Made by a program: the position numbers and the translations under genes | Notes under the pieces: model-generated | What the model saw: the letters and a program-made list of their open reading frames with translations, nothing else | What the model was told of the DNA's origin: nothing | The model's database searches: none | Shown: in pieces, positions 1-8,404 of the stretch | Layout of the letters: the number at the start of each line of letters is the position of its first letter | How positions within the stretch are numbered: the stretch's first letter is position 1 | NCBI GenBank assembly: GCA_947165785.1 | Contig: CAMVBS010000017.1 | Span: 1 to 40,658, forward strand | DNA from: an uncultured Clostridia bacterium | Lineage (GTDB): Bacteria > Bacillota > Clostridia > Saccharofermentanales > Saccharofermentanaceae | Direction: 5' to 3' | Length of the DNA: 40,658 bases

Positions 1-1
1 G

Positions 2-199
2 GGCAGGGAGAAGCATCTTTCCGTGTTTGCCTTTATCATTTCCGTACCGATAGTAATATCCAGGATGGTACTTGGTGATCACTATCTAAGCGATATCTCG
101 TTCGGATCGCTGGTGGGAATAGTTTTTGGTGCCTTATTCAGATATTTGAGTATCGTTTTTTGGGGGGGTAATAGAATCGATGCTTGTATAAAAAAATAA
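2..199 (+). CDS. PAP2-family phosphatase, C-terminal fragment (partial)
   Basis: The window opens inside a reading frame that runs for 65 codons to a TAA stop. It contains SRMVLGDHYLSDISFG, which matches the third conserved motif of the PAP2 (type 2 phosphatidic acid phosphatase) superfamily: SR, then the catalytic His and, five residues later, the Asp. Members are membrane enzymes that dephosphorylate lipid phosphates such as undecaprenyl pyrophosphate or phosphatidylglycerol phosphate. The residues after the motif are hydrophobic and fit the last membrane helix. The start and motifs 1 and 2 lie outside the window, so the substrate cannot be inferred. No hairpin terminator is obvious after the stop. 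Confidence 0.75.
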   Translation, partial: GREKHLSVFAFIISVPIVISRMVLGDHYLSDISFGSLVGIVFGALFRYLSIVFWGGNRIDACIKK

Positions 200-442
200 C
201 GAATTGTTTTTATATGGTAAAAATGTAATTATTTATTCACGGATTCTTTTCTTTTGAGAGCCTCTAACAATGATTCGCAATAGTATAATCTAGATGTGAC
301 ACAATTTAATAGCAATCTTAACAAAAGAGCTGCTATATAATTGGTATAGATTTCCCCTTTTGTTGAATAAGCAGTGTCGCAGAATGAGACTGATTTTACT
401 CTCGACAGTCTCGATTGTTACCTTTTTGTTGGAGGTGATTTT
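200..442. other. AT-rich intergenic region
   Basis: No gene is seen between the phosphatase stop and the zinc-ribbon gene. There are TATAAT-like hexamers at 284-289 and near 335-340, but neither has a convincing -35 box at 16-18 bp. The promoter of the following unit is probably here but cannot be fixed. Confidence 0.4.
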
Positions 443-1231
443 ATGAATATCACTAATGTTAGTTGTCCGAATTGCGCAGCTTCCTTGACTGTTCAGGGAA
501 ATTCCAAATCAATGATTTATTGTCAATTTTGTGGAGCATCGGTGTACCTGGAGACTGCCCATAATACCGGATACGATTTGGAAATGGGACGTAGAGAAGC
601 AATAGCTAATACTGCAGATAGCTATGTATCTATGTTACAGGAAATACGTGGACCTTTGTTGGAGCTTCCTCAAGACTATCGAAAGGTGAAAGCCTGTGAA
701 GCATCCATAAAGAATTGCGAAAATAATATATACAAATACAATAAGCCAAGCACTCCGTATGTTATTCCTTCGATTGTAGCGGGATCGGTAGTATTATTCT
801 TGTGCATGATAAGAGCCCCGTTTATTGTGTTTCTTTTAGCAGGGATTCTTTGCTTGGGTGGATATATATTAAGAGGTCAGACGTGTGTTACTAATGCGGC
901 AAACGCAGCAACTCTTCTTGAAAAGAAAAAGCAGGAGCTTATCTCTTTGAATGAGACTGTGAAGTATAAAGAAAGTTTAGCTACAAAATATCCTGGTGTT
1001 AATATTCCTCAAAAATATCGTAATGACAAGGCGTTTGATTATTTCATAAATCTGTTTAAATCCAGACAGGCATTTACTCTTGAGGAAGCATACAGCAGAT
1101 ATGAAGAGGTGCTTAAACAAGAAGAGGCCTTGCAGTTGCAGCGTCAGCAAATAGAATTGCAGCAAAAACAGATTCAGCAGATGCAACAGATGCAAAGGCA
1201 AATGCAACAGCAGAACAGGCGCAGAAGGTAA
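443..1231 (+). CDS. Zinc-ribbon membrane protein with Gln-rich C-terminus, function unknown
   Basis: 262 residues. The start is the ATG 7 nt after GGAGGT at 431-436; a longer GTG-initiated frame from 374 has no ribosome binding site. The N-terminus has a four-Cys zinc ribbon (CPNC at 8-11 and CQFC at 27-30) of the kind found in TFIIB-like or rubredoxin-like ribbons. A charged segment follows, then two adjacent hydrophobic stretches (about 105-145) that look like a membrane hairpin, then a charged, probably coiled-coil region. The tail (about 225-258) is very rich in Gln with Met and Arg. I do not recognise the family. The architecture of zinc ribbon, membrane hairpin and long helix suggests a membrane-tethered binding or scaffolding protein. 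It is followed after 16 nt by the next gene, so the two are probably cotranscribed. Codon use is more AT-rich than in the genes from 2.1 kb onward. Confidence 0.6.
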   Translation: MNITNVSCPNCAASLTVQGNSKSMIYCQFCGASVYLETAHNTGYDLEMGRREAIANTADSYVSMLQEIRGPLLELPQDYRKVKACEASIKNCENNIYKYNKPSTPYVIPSIVAGSVVLFLCMIRAPFIVFLLAGILCLGGYILRGQTCVTNAANAATLLEKKKQELISLNETVKYKESLATKYPGVNIPQKYRNDKAFDYFINLFKSRQAFTLEEAYSRYEEVLKQEEALQLQRQQIELQQKQIQQMQQMQRQMQQQNRRRR

Positions 1232-1247
1232 GACAGGAGGTGCGATT

Positions 1248-1889
1248 ATGGATTTTAATAAGTACACGGAGCCCCTTGGAGGGAACAAGAAATTTATTAT
1301 TCTATGCATAGTTGTCGGCTCAGTCTTTGTTACTATGGGTGGTTGCACTGGTATTGTCCGTTTGGGAAGTAAAAAGAATGATAAGAAAATAGATAAAGCG
1401 GAAGAGACACAAGCTGTTGAAGAAATGCAAACAGTCTCTGAATCGGAGTCGGAAATTACCACGACTGTTTCAGAAACAAATGTAACAGAAACTACAGAAG
1501 AAACTGTTTTGACTGAAGAGTCTGATAATGGTGCTGATTCTGATGCTGTTGAACAGACACAGATAGAACTGATTGCAGGTGAACTTGGAGAGTATGGGCA
1601 GATTATTACACTGAATGAAGGTTCTGATTTGGCTGATACCAATTACTGCTATTTTGTTCCAAGTGGCACTTATCAAGTTACAAATATGGGTGAACATCCG
1701 ACACAAGTAGATGTTTATAAAAACGAAAGATCAACCGATACAGATGCTGATGGAAACGAATATGAATATTGGGCTGATGGCACAGCATATTTGATAGATG
1801 TTGGAACTACCAAAGAGGTAGTTGTTGATGAAGGCTATTTTATAGAAATAGAAGAGCCTACACATATTGTTTTATTAACTGAAAACTGA
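1248..1889 (+). CDS. Single-pass membrane or lipoprotein-like protein with acidic Thr/Glu linker, function unknown
   Basis: 213 residues, ATG preceded by AGGAGG at 1235-1240. The N-terminus is cytoplasmic and short, followed by one hydrophobic segment (about 16-38) ending in MGGC, which only poorly resembles a lipobox, so anchoring as a membrane protein is more likely than as a lipoprotein. Residues about 50-105 are a low-complexity linker of Glu, Thr, Ser and Val typical of extracytoplasmic stalks. The C-terminal half (about 108-213) is a compact, probably beta-rich domain with a repeated G-x-Y pattern. It probably works with the zinc-ribbon protein encoded 16 nt upstream. No known family is recognised. 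Confidence 0.6.
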   Translation: MDFNKYTEPLGGNKKFIILCIVVGSVFVTMGGCTGIVRLGSKKNDKKIDKAEETQAVEEMQTVSESESEITTTVSETNVTETTEETVLTEESDNGADSDAVEQTQIELIAGELGEYGQIITLNEGSDLADTNYCYFVPSGTYQVTNMGEHPTQVDVYKNERSTDTDADGNEYEYWADGTAYLIDVGTTKEVVVDEGYFIEIEEPTHIVLLTEN

Positions 1890-1896
1890 TCATGAG

Positions 1897-1924
1897 GGGG
1901 GTAATCTTAATAAAGATTACCCCC
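1897..1924 (+). terminator. Perfect 12-bp hairpin after the two-gene unit
   Basis: GGGGGTAATCTT (1897-1908) pairs without mismatch with AAGATTACCCCC (1913-1924) around a 4-nt loop. It lies 8 nt after the stop codon. The following bases are AATTATTG rather than a T run, so it may terminate weakly or act as a 3' RNA stabiliser. Confidence 0.65.
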
Positions 1925-2093
1925 AATTATTGAAAAGAAGTCAGAGTTTATTTTGCTATCGAATCTGAAGTCATTCATTTGATGTAGATGTGTACCCGAT
2001 AAAAAGGTGATCTTTCCATTTAATGATTGTTTAATAACTTCTCGGCTATCATCTGAACCATAAGAGAACAATTGTGGTTTTACGGAGGATGAT

Positions 2094-3329
2094 ATGTCTA
2101 AGGATTCAAATTTCGGTAAGTTCCTCCTGCTGTGGGCAGGAGAGTTTGTATCGGCTATCGGAGGCGGCCTTACGAGCTTTGGCCTGGGCGTATATGTGTT
2201 TAACGAGACGGGAAGCGCAGCGAGCATGGCTCTTGTCACGCTCCTGTCGTTCTTGCCGATGCTGGTCTTAAGCGTTCCTGCGGGGATCCTTGCAGACCGC
2301 TATGACAGAAGGATATTGATGATGCTCGGTGACGGACTTTCTGCACTGGGACTCGTATATATCCTCGTACGTATGCTGATGGGAGGTGCGACCCTCGTTG
2401 ATATCTGCATAGGCGTTACGATAAGTTCAGTTTTCTCGGCTCTTTTGGAGCCTTCTTACAAGGCGACCGTATCCGACATGCTCACCAAAGAGGAATTTTC
2501 CAAAGCCAACGGCCTTGTCAGTATCGCAGGAAGCGCGAGATATCTCATCTCTCCCGTCATAGCAGGATTCCTTCTTGCCGTGGGTGATATCAGGCTCATC
2601 CTCTTGATCGATATCTGCACGTTCTTTATCACTGTATTAACGACGGCGTTAGTTCGTAAGGGCATTACGAGCAAGATCTCCGATGAGAAAGTATCCTTCA
2701 GGGACGAAATCAAAGAAGGCTTTGCAGTTATCAAGGCCAGGAAGGGCGTCATGACTCTTATCGTGATGACATCCGTTATCACATGCTTTATCGGAATCAT
2801 GATGACTTTGTCCGAGCCCATGGTCCTTGCGTTTAAGAGCAGCAAGACACTCGGCGTAGTCGAGACCATATGCGCCGGCGGAATGCTCGTCACGAGCGTA
2901 GTTTTGGGCGCCATAGGCATCAAGAAACACTTTGCTAAGCTTCTTTCAGTATCGCTCGCGTTAAGCGGTATCGGAATGGCGGTCTTTGGACTTAAGGAAA
3001 ACATCGTTCTCATGACCGTAGCAGGCTTTTTCTTCTTCGCGATGCTTCCTGTTGCCAACAACTGTCTTGATTACCTCATAAGGATAAACATTCCGGAACA
3101 GACTCAGGGAAGAGCCTGGGGTATCATTGGTTTCATATCTCAGCTCGGCTATGTCGTGGCATTTGCCCTGTCCGGAGCTTTGGCGGATGTGACGGCCAAA
3201 GTAATGGAAATAAGCGTCGGAAGAGGCGCCGGCCTGGTAATTACCGTTGCAGGTATCCTTCTTTCAGTGGTATCATTGTCTTTGCTTTTTCGAAAAAGGA
3301 TCAGGAACCTCGAAAATGCCGTCGGGTAA
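2094..3329 (+). CDS. MFS drug/siderophore-type efflux transporter
   Basis: 411 residues with about 12 hydrophobic helices, a normal major facilitator length. The loop after helix 2 reads AGILADRYDRRILMM (about 64-78), the classical MFS G-x-L-aD-r-x-D-R-R motif. The overall pattern (SFGLGVYVFNETGSA near the start) resembles the MefA/EntS branch, which exports macrolides or siderophores by proton antiport, but the substrate cannot be read from the sequence. The start follows GGAGG at 2083-2087. Codon use here is richer in G and C than in the preceding unit. The gene stands alone, bounded by the 1897-1924 hairpin and the rpsU promoter. Confidence 0.8.
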   Translation: MSKDSNFGKFLLLWAGEFVSAIGGGLTSFGLGVYVFNETGSAASMALVTLLSFLPMLVLSVPAGILADRYDRRILMMLGDGLSALGLVYILVRMLMGGATLVDICIGVTISSVFSALLEPSYKATVSDMLTKEEFSKANGLVSIAGSARYLISPVIAGFLLAVGDIRLILLIDICTFFITVLTTALVRKGITSKISDEKVSFRDEIKEGFAVIKARKGVMTLIVMTSVITCFIGIMMTLSEPMVLAFKSSKTLGVVETICAGGMLVTSVVLGAIGIKKHFAKLLSVSLALSGIGMAVFGLKENIVLMTVAGFFFFAMLPVANNCLDYLIRINIPEQTQGRAWGIIGFISQLGYVVAFALSGALADVTAKVMEISVGRGAGLVITVAGILLSVVSLSLLFRKRIRNLENAVG

Positions 3330-3334
3330 AAATA

Positions 3335-3361
3335 TTGAAACTCGCAAGACGCAGTTTTCAA
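3335..3361 (+). terminator. Weak terminator-like hairpin after the MFS gene
   Basis: TTGAAACT (3335-3342) can pair with AGTTTTCAA (3353-3361), with one bulged T, directly after the MFS stop. The downstream T content (GTATTTATT) is moderate. It ends just before the rpsU -35 box. Confidence 0.4.
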
Positions 3362-3368
3362 GTATTTA

Positions 3369-3397
3369 TTGACTTGATATCGAGTTTTTAGTATAAT
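3369..3397 (+). promoter_or_regulatory. Sigma-A promoter of rpsU
   Basis: TTGACT (3369-3374), a 17-bp spacer and a perfect TATAAT (3392-3397), 43 bp before the rpsU start. The near-consensus match fits a highly expressed ribosomal protein gene. Confidence 0.85.
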
Positions 3398-3439
3398 TCC
3401 TTGCGTTATTATTTCTACGCACGAGGGGAGGGATAAAGA

Positions 3440-3613
3440 ATGTCGGAAATCAGACTTAAGGAGAATGAGTCCCTTGATAGTGCGCTTCGCAGATTTAAGC
3501 GTTCATGTGCAAGATCAGGAGTTCTCGCTGAAGTACGTAAGAGAGAGCACTACGAGAAGCCATCTGTACGTCGTAAGAAGAAGTCAGAGGCAGCTAGAAA
3601 GCGTAAGCGCTGA
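3440..3613 (+). CDS. rpsU: 30S ribosomal protein S21
   Basis: 57 residues starting [20 protein letters not shown], which matches bS21 (E-N-E-S-L-D-x-A-L-R-R-F-K-R), then the basic [15 protein letters not shown] segment and a Lys/Arg tail. S21 binds the small ribosomal subunit near the anti-Shine-Dalgarno end of 16S rRNA and helps initiation. The ribosome binding site is GAGGGGAGGG. It has its own near-consensus promoter and its own terminator and so is monocistronic. It is too short for many gene callers. Confidence 0.97.
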   Translation: MSEIRLKENESLDSALRRFKRSCARSGVLAEVRKREHYEKPSVRRKKKSEAARKRKR

Positions 3614-3635
3614 TCTATTTGATTTTGATTCTTAA

Positions 3636-3670
3636 GGGTATCTCAAGTAAGTTTGAGGTACCCTCTTTTT
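3636..3670 (+). terminator. Rho-independent terminator of rpsU
   Basis: GGGTATCTCAA (3636-3646) pairs with TTGAGGTACCC (3653-3663) with one G-T wobble around a 6-nt loop, followed by TCTTTTT. It lies 22 nt after the rpsU stop. Confidence 0.9.
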
Positions 3671-3674
3671 ATTA

Positions 3675-3703
3675 TTTAAAAAGTCTTGCGTTTTTGGTAA
3701 AAT
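3675..3703 (+). promoter_or_regulatory. Possible promoter of the recJ operon
   Basis: TTTAAA (3675-3680), 17 bp, TAAAAT (3698-3703), 30 bp before the recJ start. The -35 box is poor, but the position after the rpsU terminator means a promoter must lie here. Confidence 0.45.
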
Positions 3704-3733
3704 ATGAACAAATATGTATTGTGAGATGTTTAT

Positions 3734-5869
3734 ATGTTATTGACGAGCAAGACTTGGAATTGCGCGTTGACTCTTGGTGAAGTCAATGCGGATACTATCG
3801 TTGAGAAATTGCTTGAATCACGCGGAATAACGACGGAGAGCCGTAAGGAAGACTTTCTGAGCAGAAATCCTTCCGAATGGCACGATCCTTTTTTATTCGT
3901 TGATATGAAAAAGGCTGTCGACATAATTGTCGATTCGATGCAAAAAGGCGAGAAGATACTGGTTTACGGAGACTATGATGCGGACGGAGTTACTGCTACG
4001 TCCATATTGGTCAGGTATTTTCGAAGCCATAAATGTGATGTTGATTATATCGTTCCTGAGCGTGCGGCTCACGGATACGGACTTACGGATTATATCCTCG
4101 AAGACGTTCTCAAGACTTCCCCGGGACTTCTTATCACGGTCGACTGCGGTATCTCGAACTTTGATACCATCGAGAAGATAAGAAAGCAGGGGATCAAGGT
4201 CATCGTCACGGATCACCATACGGTTCAGGACAGGCTTCCTGATGCCGATGCAGTCATCTGTGCCAAGAGAGAGGACAATACTTACCCTTGTGTTGATCTG
4301 TGCGGAGCAGGCGTTGCCATGAAACTTGTCGAGGCACTGGGAAGGGATAAGAGATTCAAAGTGTTCCCGAGCGTCTGGCGCCAGGTCATAGAACTTGCAG
4401 GAATAGCAACCATCGCCGATCTCGTTCCCGTAGTAGGCGAGAACAGGACTTTGGTAAAGAAGGCTTTCCAGAGCATGGAAAATCCGACCAATATCGGCAT
4501 AAGGATGATGAACGAGATGCTTCTCGACAACGGTAAGGTACCGGATGAGTCGTATATCTCGTTTGTTTTCGTTCCGAGGATCAATGCGGCAGGAAGGCTT
4601 TATGATTCTTCCGATGCGCTCAACCTCTTCCTTAACGATGACAGGAACGTAGTAAAAGCGGCGGCGCAGGCACTTACGAAGCAGAACGACGAGCGTAAGG
4701 CGATAGAGGCACAGGTCTTTGAAGAAGCCAAGGCTCAGATCGAGAGCAGCAAGAGACCTGACGAGTGGCTCCTGACAAATACAAAAGGACCTATCGTAGC
4801 TTACGGCAAGAACTGGCATCAGGGTGTTCTCGGTATCGTAGCAGGCAAGCTTTCCCAGCATTTCAGAAGGAGTGCGATCGTCTTTACCGATGACGGACTT
4901 GATGAGGAGAACATCAAGGGTTCATCGAGAGCTTACGGTGAATTCGATATCTATCACGCCATCGAGAGTGCTTCGGAGTATTGCGTTAACTTCGGAGGCC
5001 ATAAGAAAGCAGCCGGTCTCGTTATCAGGAAGAAAGATATCGGCAAGTTTATGAGAGCTCTTGAAGAATATGCTTCAGGTCTTTCGGATGAGGAAGATCA
5101 GAAGGATATCCTCGAGATAGACGCTCAGATTCCGGCATCCTGTATCTCGATGGAAGTTCATGACGCGATAAGGAGCCTTTCACCGTTTGGACTTGGGAAC
5201 AATAAACCGGTATTTCTTACCAGGGGTCTTTTCCTCGGAAATATCCAGTTTATGAGTGACGGGGCTCACATAAGGCTCGATCTTTATGATACGGAACATG
5301 ATCCTGACATGAAGTATGTTATCTCGGCCGTTGGATTCGGAATGGGAAACTATTCATCCGTTCTTAAAGTCGGTGACAGAGTGGACATAGCATATACGAT
5401 GAACGTATTTAATCTCTGGGGCAATGATACTCTGAGCCTTCATCTTGCGGATATCCGTCCGCAGATGCCTGACAGCATCGAGTGGCAAAAGCCGGATACA
5501 CTTGAGAAACTCTATGCAAGCGGTCTTGCTCCGGAACAGATCGCCAAGCTAAGCAAAGGTGCGGATAAGAGTATCCTCATCCCAGATTCAGAGCAGTATG
5601 GTGACACTTATAAGACGATAAAGGCCGTGTTCGGAAACGGCATATCCATAGTTGATACGGATCTTCTGGCCAGAGTCATAACCTTAAGGACAGGCAAGAC
5701 CATAACACCTTTCCAGGTGCTCCGCTGTCTCGAGGTTTTCGATGAGGCTAAGATCATAAAGCTCGGCAAGTTCTCTTCTGCCAGGGTGTGCTTCAGCCTG
5801 GCTGAGGTCAAAGGTAAAGCGAATCTTCATGATACCGCTACGTATAAGAGGTTAAACGGCAATGGGTGA
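3734..5869 (+). CDS. recJ: Single-stranded-DNA-specific exonuclease RecJ
   Basis: 711 residues, within the range of Firmicute RecJ proteins, which carry an extra C-terminal domain compared with the shorter E. coli enzyme. The DHH phosphoesterase motifs are intact: GDYDADG (79-85), the Asp of TVDCGIS (about 135-141), and DHH (160-162). The DHHA1-type motif follows as GGHKKAAG. RecJ degrades single-stranded DNA 5' to 3' in recombination and mismatch or base-excision repair, using Mn2+ or Mg2+ held by these residues. The ribosome binding site is weak (GTGAG). The stop overlaps the rel start by 8 bp, so the two genes are translationally coupled. Confidence 0.96.
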   Translation: MLLTSKTWNCALTLGEVNADTIVEKLLESRGITTESRKEDFLSRNPSEWHDPFLFVDMKKAVDIIVDSMQKGEKILVYGDYDADGVTATSILVRYFRSHKCDVDYIVPERAAHGYGLTDYILEDVLKTSPGLLITVDCGISNFDTIEKIRKQGIKVIVTDHHTVQDRLPDADAVICAKREDNTYPCVDLCGAGVAMKLVEALGRDKRFKVFPSVWRQVIELAGIATIADLVPVVGENRTLVKKAFQSMENPTNIGIRMMNEMLLDNGKVPDESYISFVFVPRINAAGRLYDSSDALNLFLNDDRNVVKAAAQALTKQNDERKAIEAQVFEEAKAQIESSKRPDEWLLTNTKGPIVAYGKNWHQGVLGIVAGKLSQHFRRSAIVFTDDGLDEENIKGSSRAYGEFDIYHAIESASEYCVNFGGHKKAAGLVIRKKDIGKFMRALEEYASGLSDEEDQKDILEIDAQIPASCISMEVHDAIRSLSPFGLGNNKPVFLTRGLFLGNIQFMSDGAHIRLDLYDTEHDPDMKYVISAVGFGMGNYSSVLKVGDRVDIAYTMNVFNLWGNDTLSLHLADIRPQMPDSIEWQKPDTLEKLYASGLAPEQIAKLSKGADKSILIPDSEQYGDTYKTIKAVFGNGISIVDTDLLARVITLRTGKTITPFQVLRCLEVFDEAKIIKLGKFSSARVCFSLAEVKGKANLHDTATYKRLNGNG

Positions 5870-8327
5870 TAAAGATAAAAATGACATGACTCCGGAAGAA
5901 CTGGAGATATTTCAGGAGATACAGTACCTGAGAGATAATGACGATGTCCCTGAGATACCGGCAGGTATCGAGGAGCGATTCGGCGAGATCATCAAGGCCT
6001 TCGAACTTTACGCGGGCAAAGTCCACGAGAGTGCCGAGGACTTTGAGCACGACATGACGATGATCAGGGAAGCGTTCATATTCGCTTACAAGGCTCACAG
6101 GAACCAGAAGCGTAAGTCGGGCGAGCTTTACATCATCCATCCGATCGCAACTGCTCAGATCCTTGTTGAGCTTGAAGTTGATGCCGAGACGATCGAGGCT
6201 GCACTTCTTCACGATACGGTTGAGGATACCGTAGTCGATATTCACCTTATTACCGAGATGTTCGGTGAGAATGTTGCACTTCTCGTAGACGGTGTTACTA
6301 AGCTCGGTAAGATCCCTTATGTTTCCAAGGAAGACATCCAGGCTGAAAATGTCCGTAAGATGTTCGTTGCCATGGCGAAAGACATCCGAGTAGTCCTTAT
6401 AAAGCTTGCGGACAGACTCCATAACATGAGGACCATGAAACATCAGCCGCCTCAAAAGCAGATCGAGATTTCCAGAGAGACGCTTGATATCTATGCTCCT
6501 CTGGCTCACCGACTCGGAATCAACAAGATCAAGTGGGAGCTCGAGGACCTTTGTCTTCGTTATCTCGATAAGGATGCTTATTATGAGCTCGTCGGCATGA
6601 TCTCTTCCAAGAGATCCGAACGTGAGGCGTTCATGGCTGACGTTGTTAACGAGATCAGCGCCAAGGTAAAGGAATACGGCATAAAGCATGTTGAGATCGA
6701 GGGAAGGCCTAAGCACTTCTACAGTATCTACAACAAGATGAAGGAGCAGAACAAGACGCTCGAACAGATCTACGATCTTTTTGCCTGCCGTATCATCGTT
6801 GAGACTTTGACAGACTGTTATACGGTCCTCGGTATCGTTCACGAGATGTATCAGCATATCCCTGGAAGATTCAAGGATTATATCGCGATGCCTAAGCCGA
6901 ATATGTACCAGAGTATCCATACGACGGTCCTTGGTAAGGGCGGTGTGCCGTTTGAGGTCCAGATAAGGACATTTGCGATGCACAGGACTGCCGAGTATGG
7001 TATCGCTGCGCATTGGCACTATAAGGAAGCAGGTAACTCGGAAGTATCGAAGTTTGACCAGCTCGACAGCAAGATGAACTGGATCAGACAGATCCTCGAC
7101 AGCCAGAAGGACTCGAGAGATCCGTCAGACTTCCTCGATGTACTTAAGAGCAACCTGACACCTGATACGGTTTATGTATTCACTCCTAAGGGTGATGTCA
7201 TCAACCTTCCTAAGGGTTCGTGTCCTATCGATTTTGCATACAATATCCACAGCGGTATCGGTAACCATATGCACGGTGCCAAGGTAAACGGTAGGATCGT
7301 GCCGCTTTCCTATGAGCTTAAGAGCGGTGATATCGTTGAGATCCTCTCATCCGATAAGATCCACGGACCGTCCAGAGACTGGGCAAAGATGGTAAAGACC
7401 GCATCTGCAAGAAGCAAGATCAACGCGTGGTTCAAGAAAGAATCACGTGCGGAAAATATTGCAGACGGTAAGGAACTTCTTGAGCGTGAGATGCAAAGGA
7501 ACGGATTTACACCTTCACAGCTCCTTCTTCATAAGTCGCTCGAGGGCATTTTCCGTAAGTACAGCTATTCTAACCTTGATGATGTCTATGCAGCCATAGG
7601 TTACGGTGTCCTTACGGCAGGTAAGGTCTTCTCCAAGCTTCGTGACGAATACATAAAGTCGCTTCCTGAAGAAGAAAGACAGGCGATGGGTTATCGCGTT
7701 AATGCCGCCGGACAGGTCCTTTATACACCGTCAGAACTTATCGAGGACATCGGTAAGAACTCTCTTGTGGGACTTCCGAAAAATCTCACACAGCAGGCAG
7801 CTCCTAAGCCGAAGCCTGTAGTAAAGCGTGTTCAGGAGAAGAAGACCAAGACTTCCGTAGGTGTGACGGTAGAAGGTCTTGAGAACTGTCATGTTCATCT
7901 TTCAAACTGCTGCCATCCGGTCCCGGGTGACGAGATCATAGGTTACGTAACGCAGAACGGCGGTGTCGGTATCCACAGGACCAACTGTTCCAATATCATC
8001 AACCTTCATAAGTATGCCAACCGTTCTCCTAAGGACAAGGAACGTGAGAACAGGCTTGTTAAGGTTCATTGGGATAACTACAGCGCTACCGATATCTACG
8101 AGGTGGAGATAAAGATCGTTGTAAGTGACAGGCGTTACATACTTAACGAGATTACAAGCGCGATAAGTGAAGAACATGTCTTTATAAGCTCTATATCCAG
8201 CCAGTCAAAGCCTGACTTTACGGCAACCATCAATCTCGTTGTCGAAGTAAGGGGACAGACTCAGTATGACAGGCTCATAGGAAGGATAAAGAGCATAAAG
8301 GATGTCATAAGTGCGGGTCGTGCATAA
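5862..8327 (+). CDS. rel: Bifunctional (p)ppGpp synthetase/hydrolase
   Basis: 821 residues, somewhat longer than the usual 720-750, with about 50 extra acidic residues at the N-terminus. Domain order: HD hydrolase with His93 and HD at 117-118, followed by TVED; synthetase domain at about 270-390; TGS domain at about 435-500; a Cys-containing zinc-finger-type segment (LSNCCHPVPGD); C-terminal ACT domain. The synthetase has RFKD (336-339), the RXKD signature of bifunctional Rel, not the EXDD of monofunctional RelA. The intact HD site means it should also hydrolyse the alarmone. It makes pppGpp on stalled ribosomes, the stringent response. It overlaps recJ by 8 bp. The usual downstream partner dtd is absent; an ABC exporter pair follows instead. 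Confidence 0.96.
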   Translation: MGDKDKNDMTPEELEIFQEIQYLRDNDDVPEIPAGIEERFGEIIKAFELYAGKVHESAEDFEHDMTMIREAFIFAYKAHRNQKRKSGELYIIHPIATAQILVELEVDAETIEAALLHDTVEDTVVDIHLITEMFGENVALLVDGVTKLGKIPYVSKEDIQAENVRKMFVAMAKDIRVVLIKLADRLHNMRTMKHQPPQKQIEISRETLDIYAPLAHRLGINKIKWELEDLCLRYLDKDAYYELVGMISSKRSEREAFMADVVNEISAKVKEYGIKHVEIEGRPKHFYSIYNKMKEQNKTLEQIYDLFACRIIVETLTDCYTVLGIVHEMYQHIPGRFKDYIAMPKPNMYQSIHTTVLGKGGVPFEVQIRTFAMHRTAEYGIAAHWHYKEAGNSEVSKFDQLDSKMNWIRQILDSQKDSRDPSDFLDVLKSNLTPDTVYVFTPKGDVINLPKGSCPIDFAYNIHSGIGNHMHGAKVNGRIVPLSYELKSGDIVEILSSDKIHGPSRDWAKMVKTASARSKINAWFKKESRAENIADGKELLEREMQRNGFTPSQLLLHKSLEGIFRKYSYSNLDDVYAAIGYGVLTAGKVFSKLRDEYIKSLPEEERQAMGYRVNAAGQVLYTPSELIEDIGKNSLVGLPKNLTQQAAPKPKPVVKRVQEKKTKTSVGVTVEGLENCHVHLSNCCHPVPGDEIIGYVTQNGGVGIHRTNCSNIINLHKYANRSPKDKERENRLVKVHWDNYSATDIYEVEIKIVVSDRRYILNEITSAISEEHVFISSISSQSKPDFTATINLVVEVRGQTQYDRLIGRIKSIKDVISAGRA

Positions 8328-8404
8328 AATAGTCGATAATCAGATATACATGTTATCAGGGTACGAAATATAATGTCAGTATCCTGTGGGGGAGAATTCA
8401 AGGT

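Noticed and set aside
374-442. GTG start giving a longer zinc-ribbon protein
   Set aside because: No binding site, and an excellent GGAGGT precedes the ATG at 443.
977-1706. Long minus-strand frames over the zinc-ribbon pair
   Set aside because: They are Ser/Val- or Leu-rich shadows without binding sites and overlap well-supported plus-strand genes.
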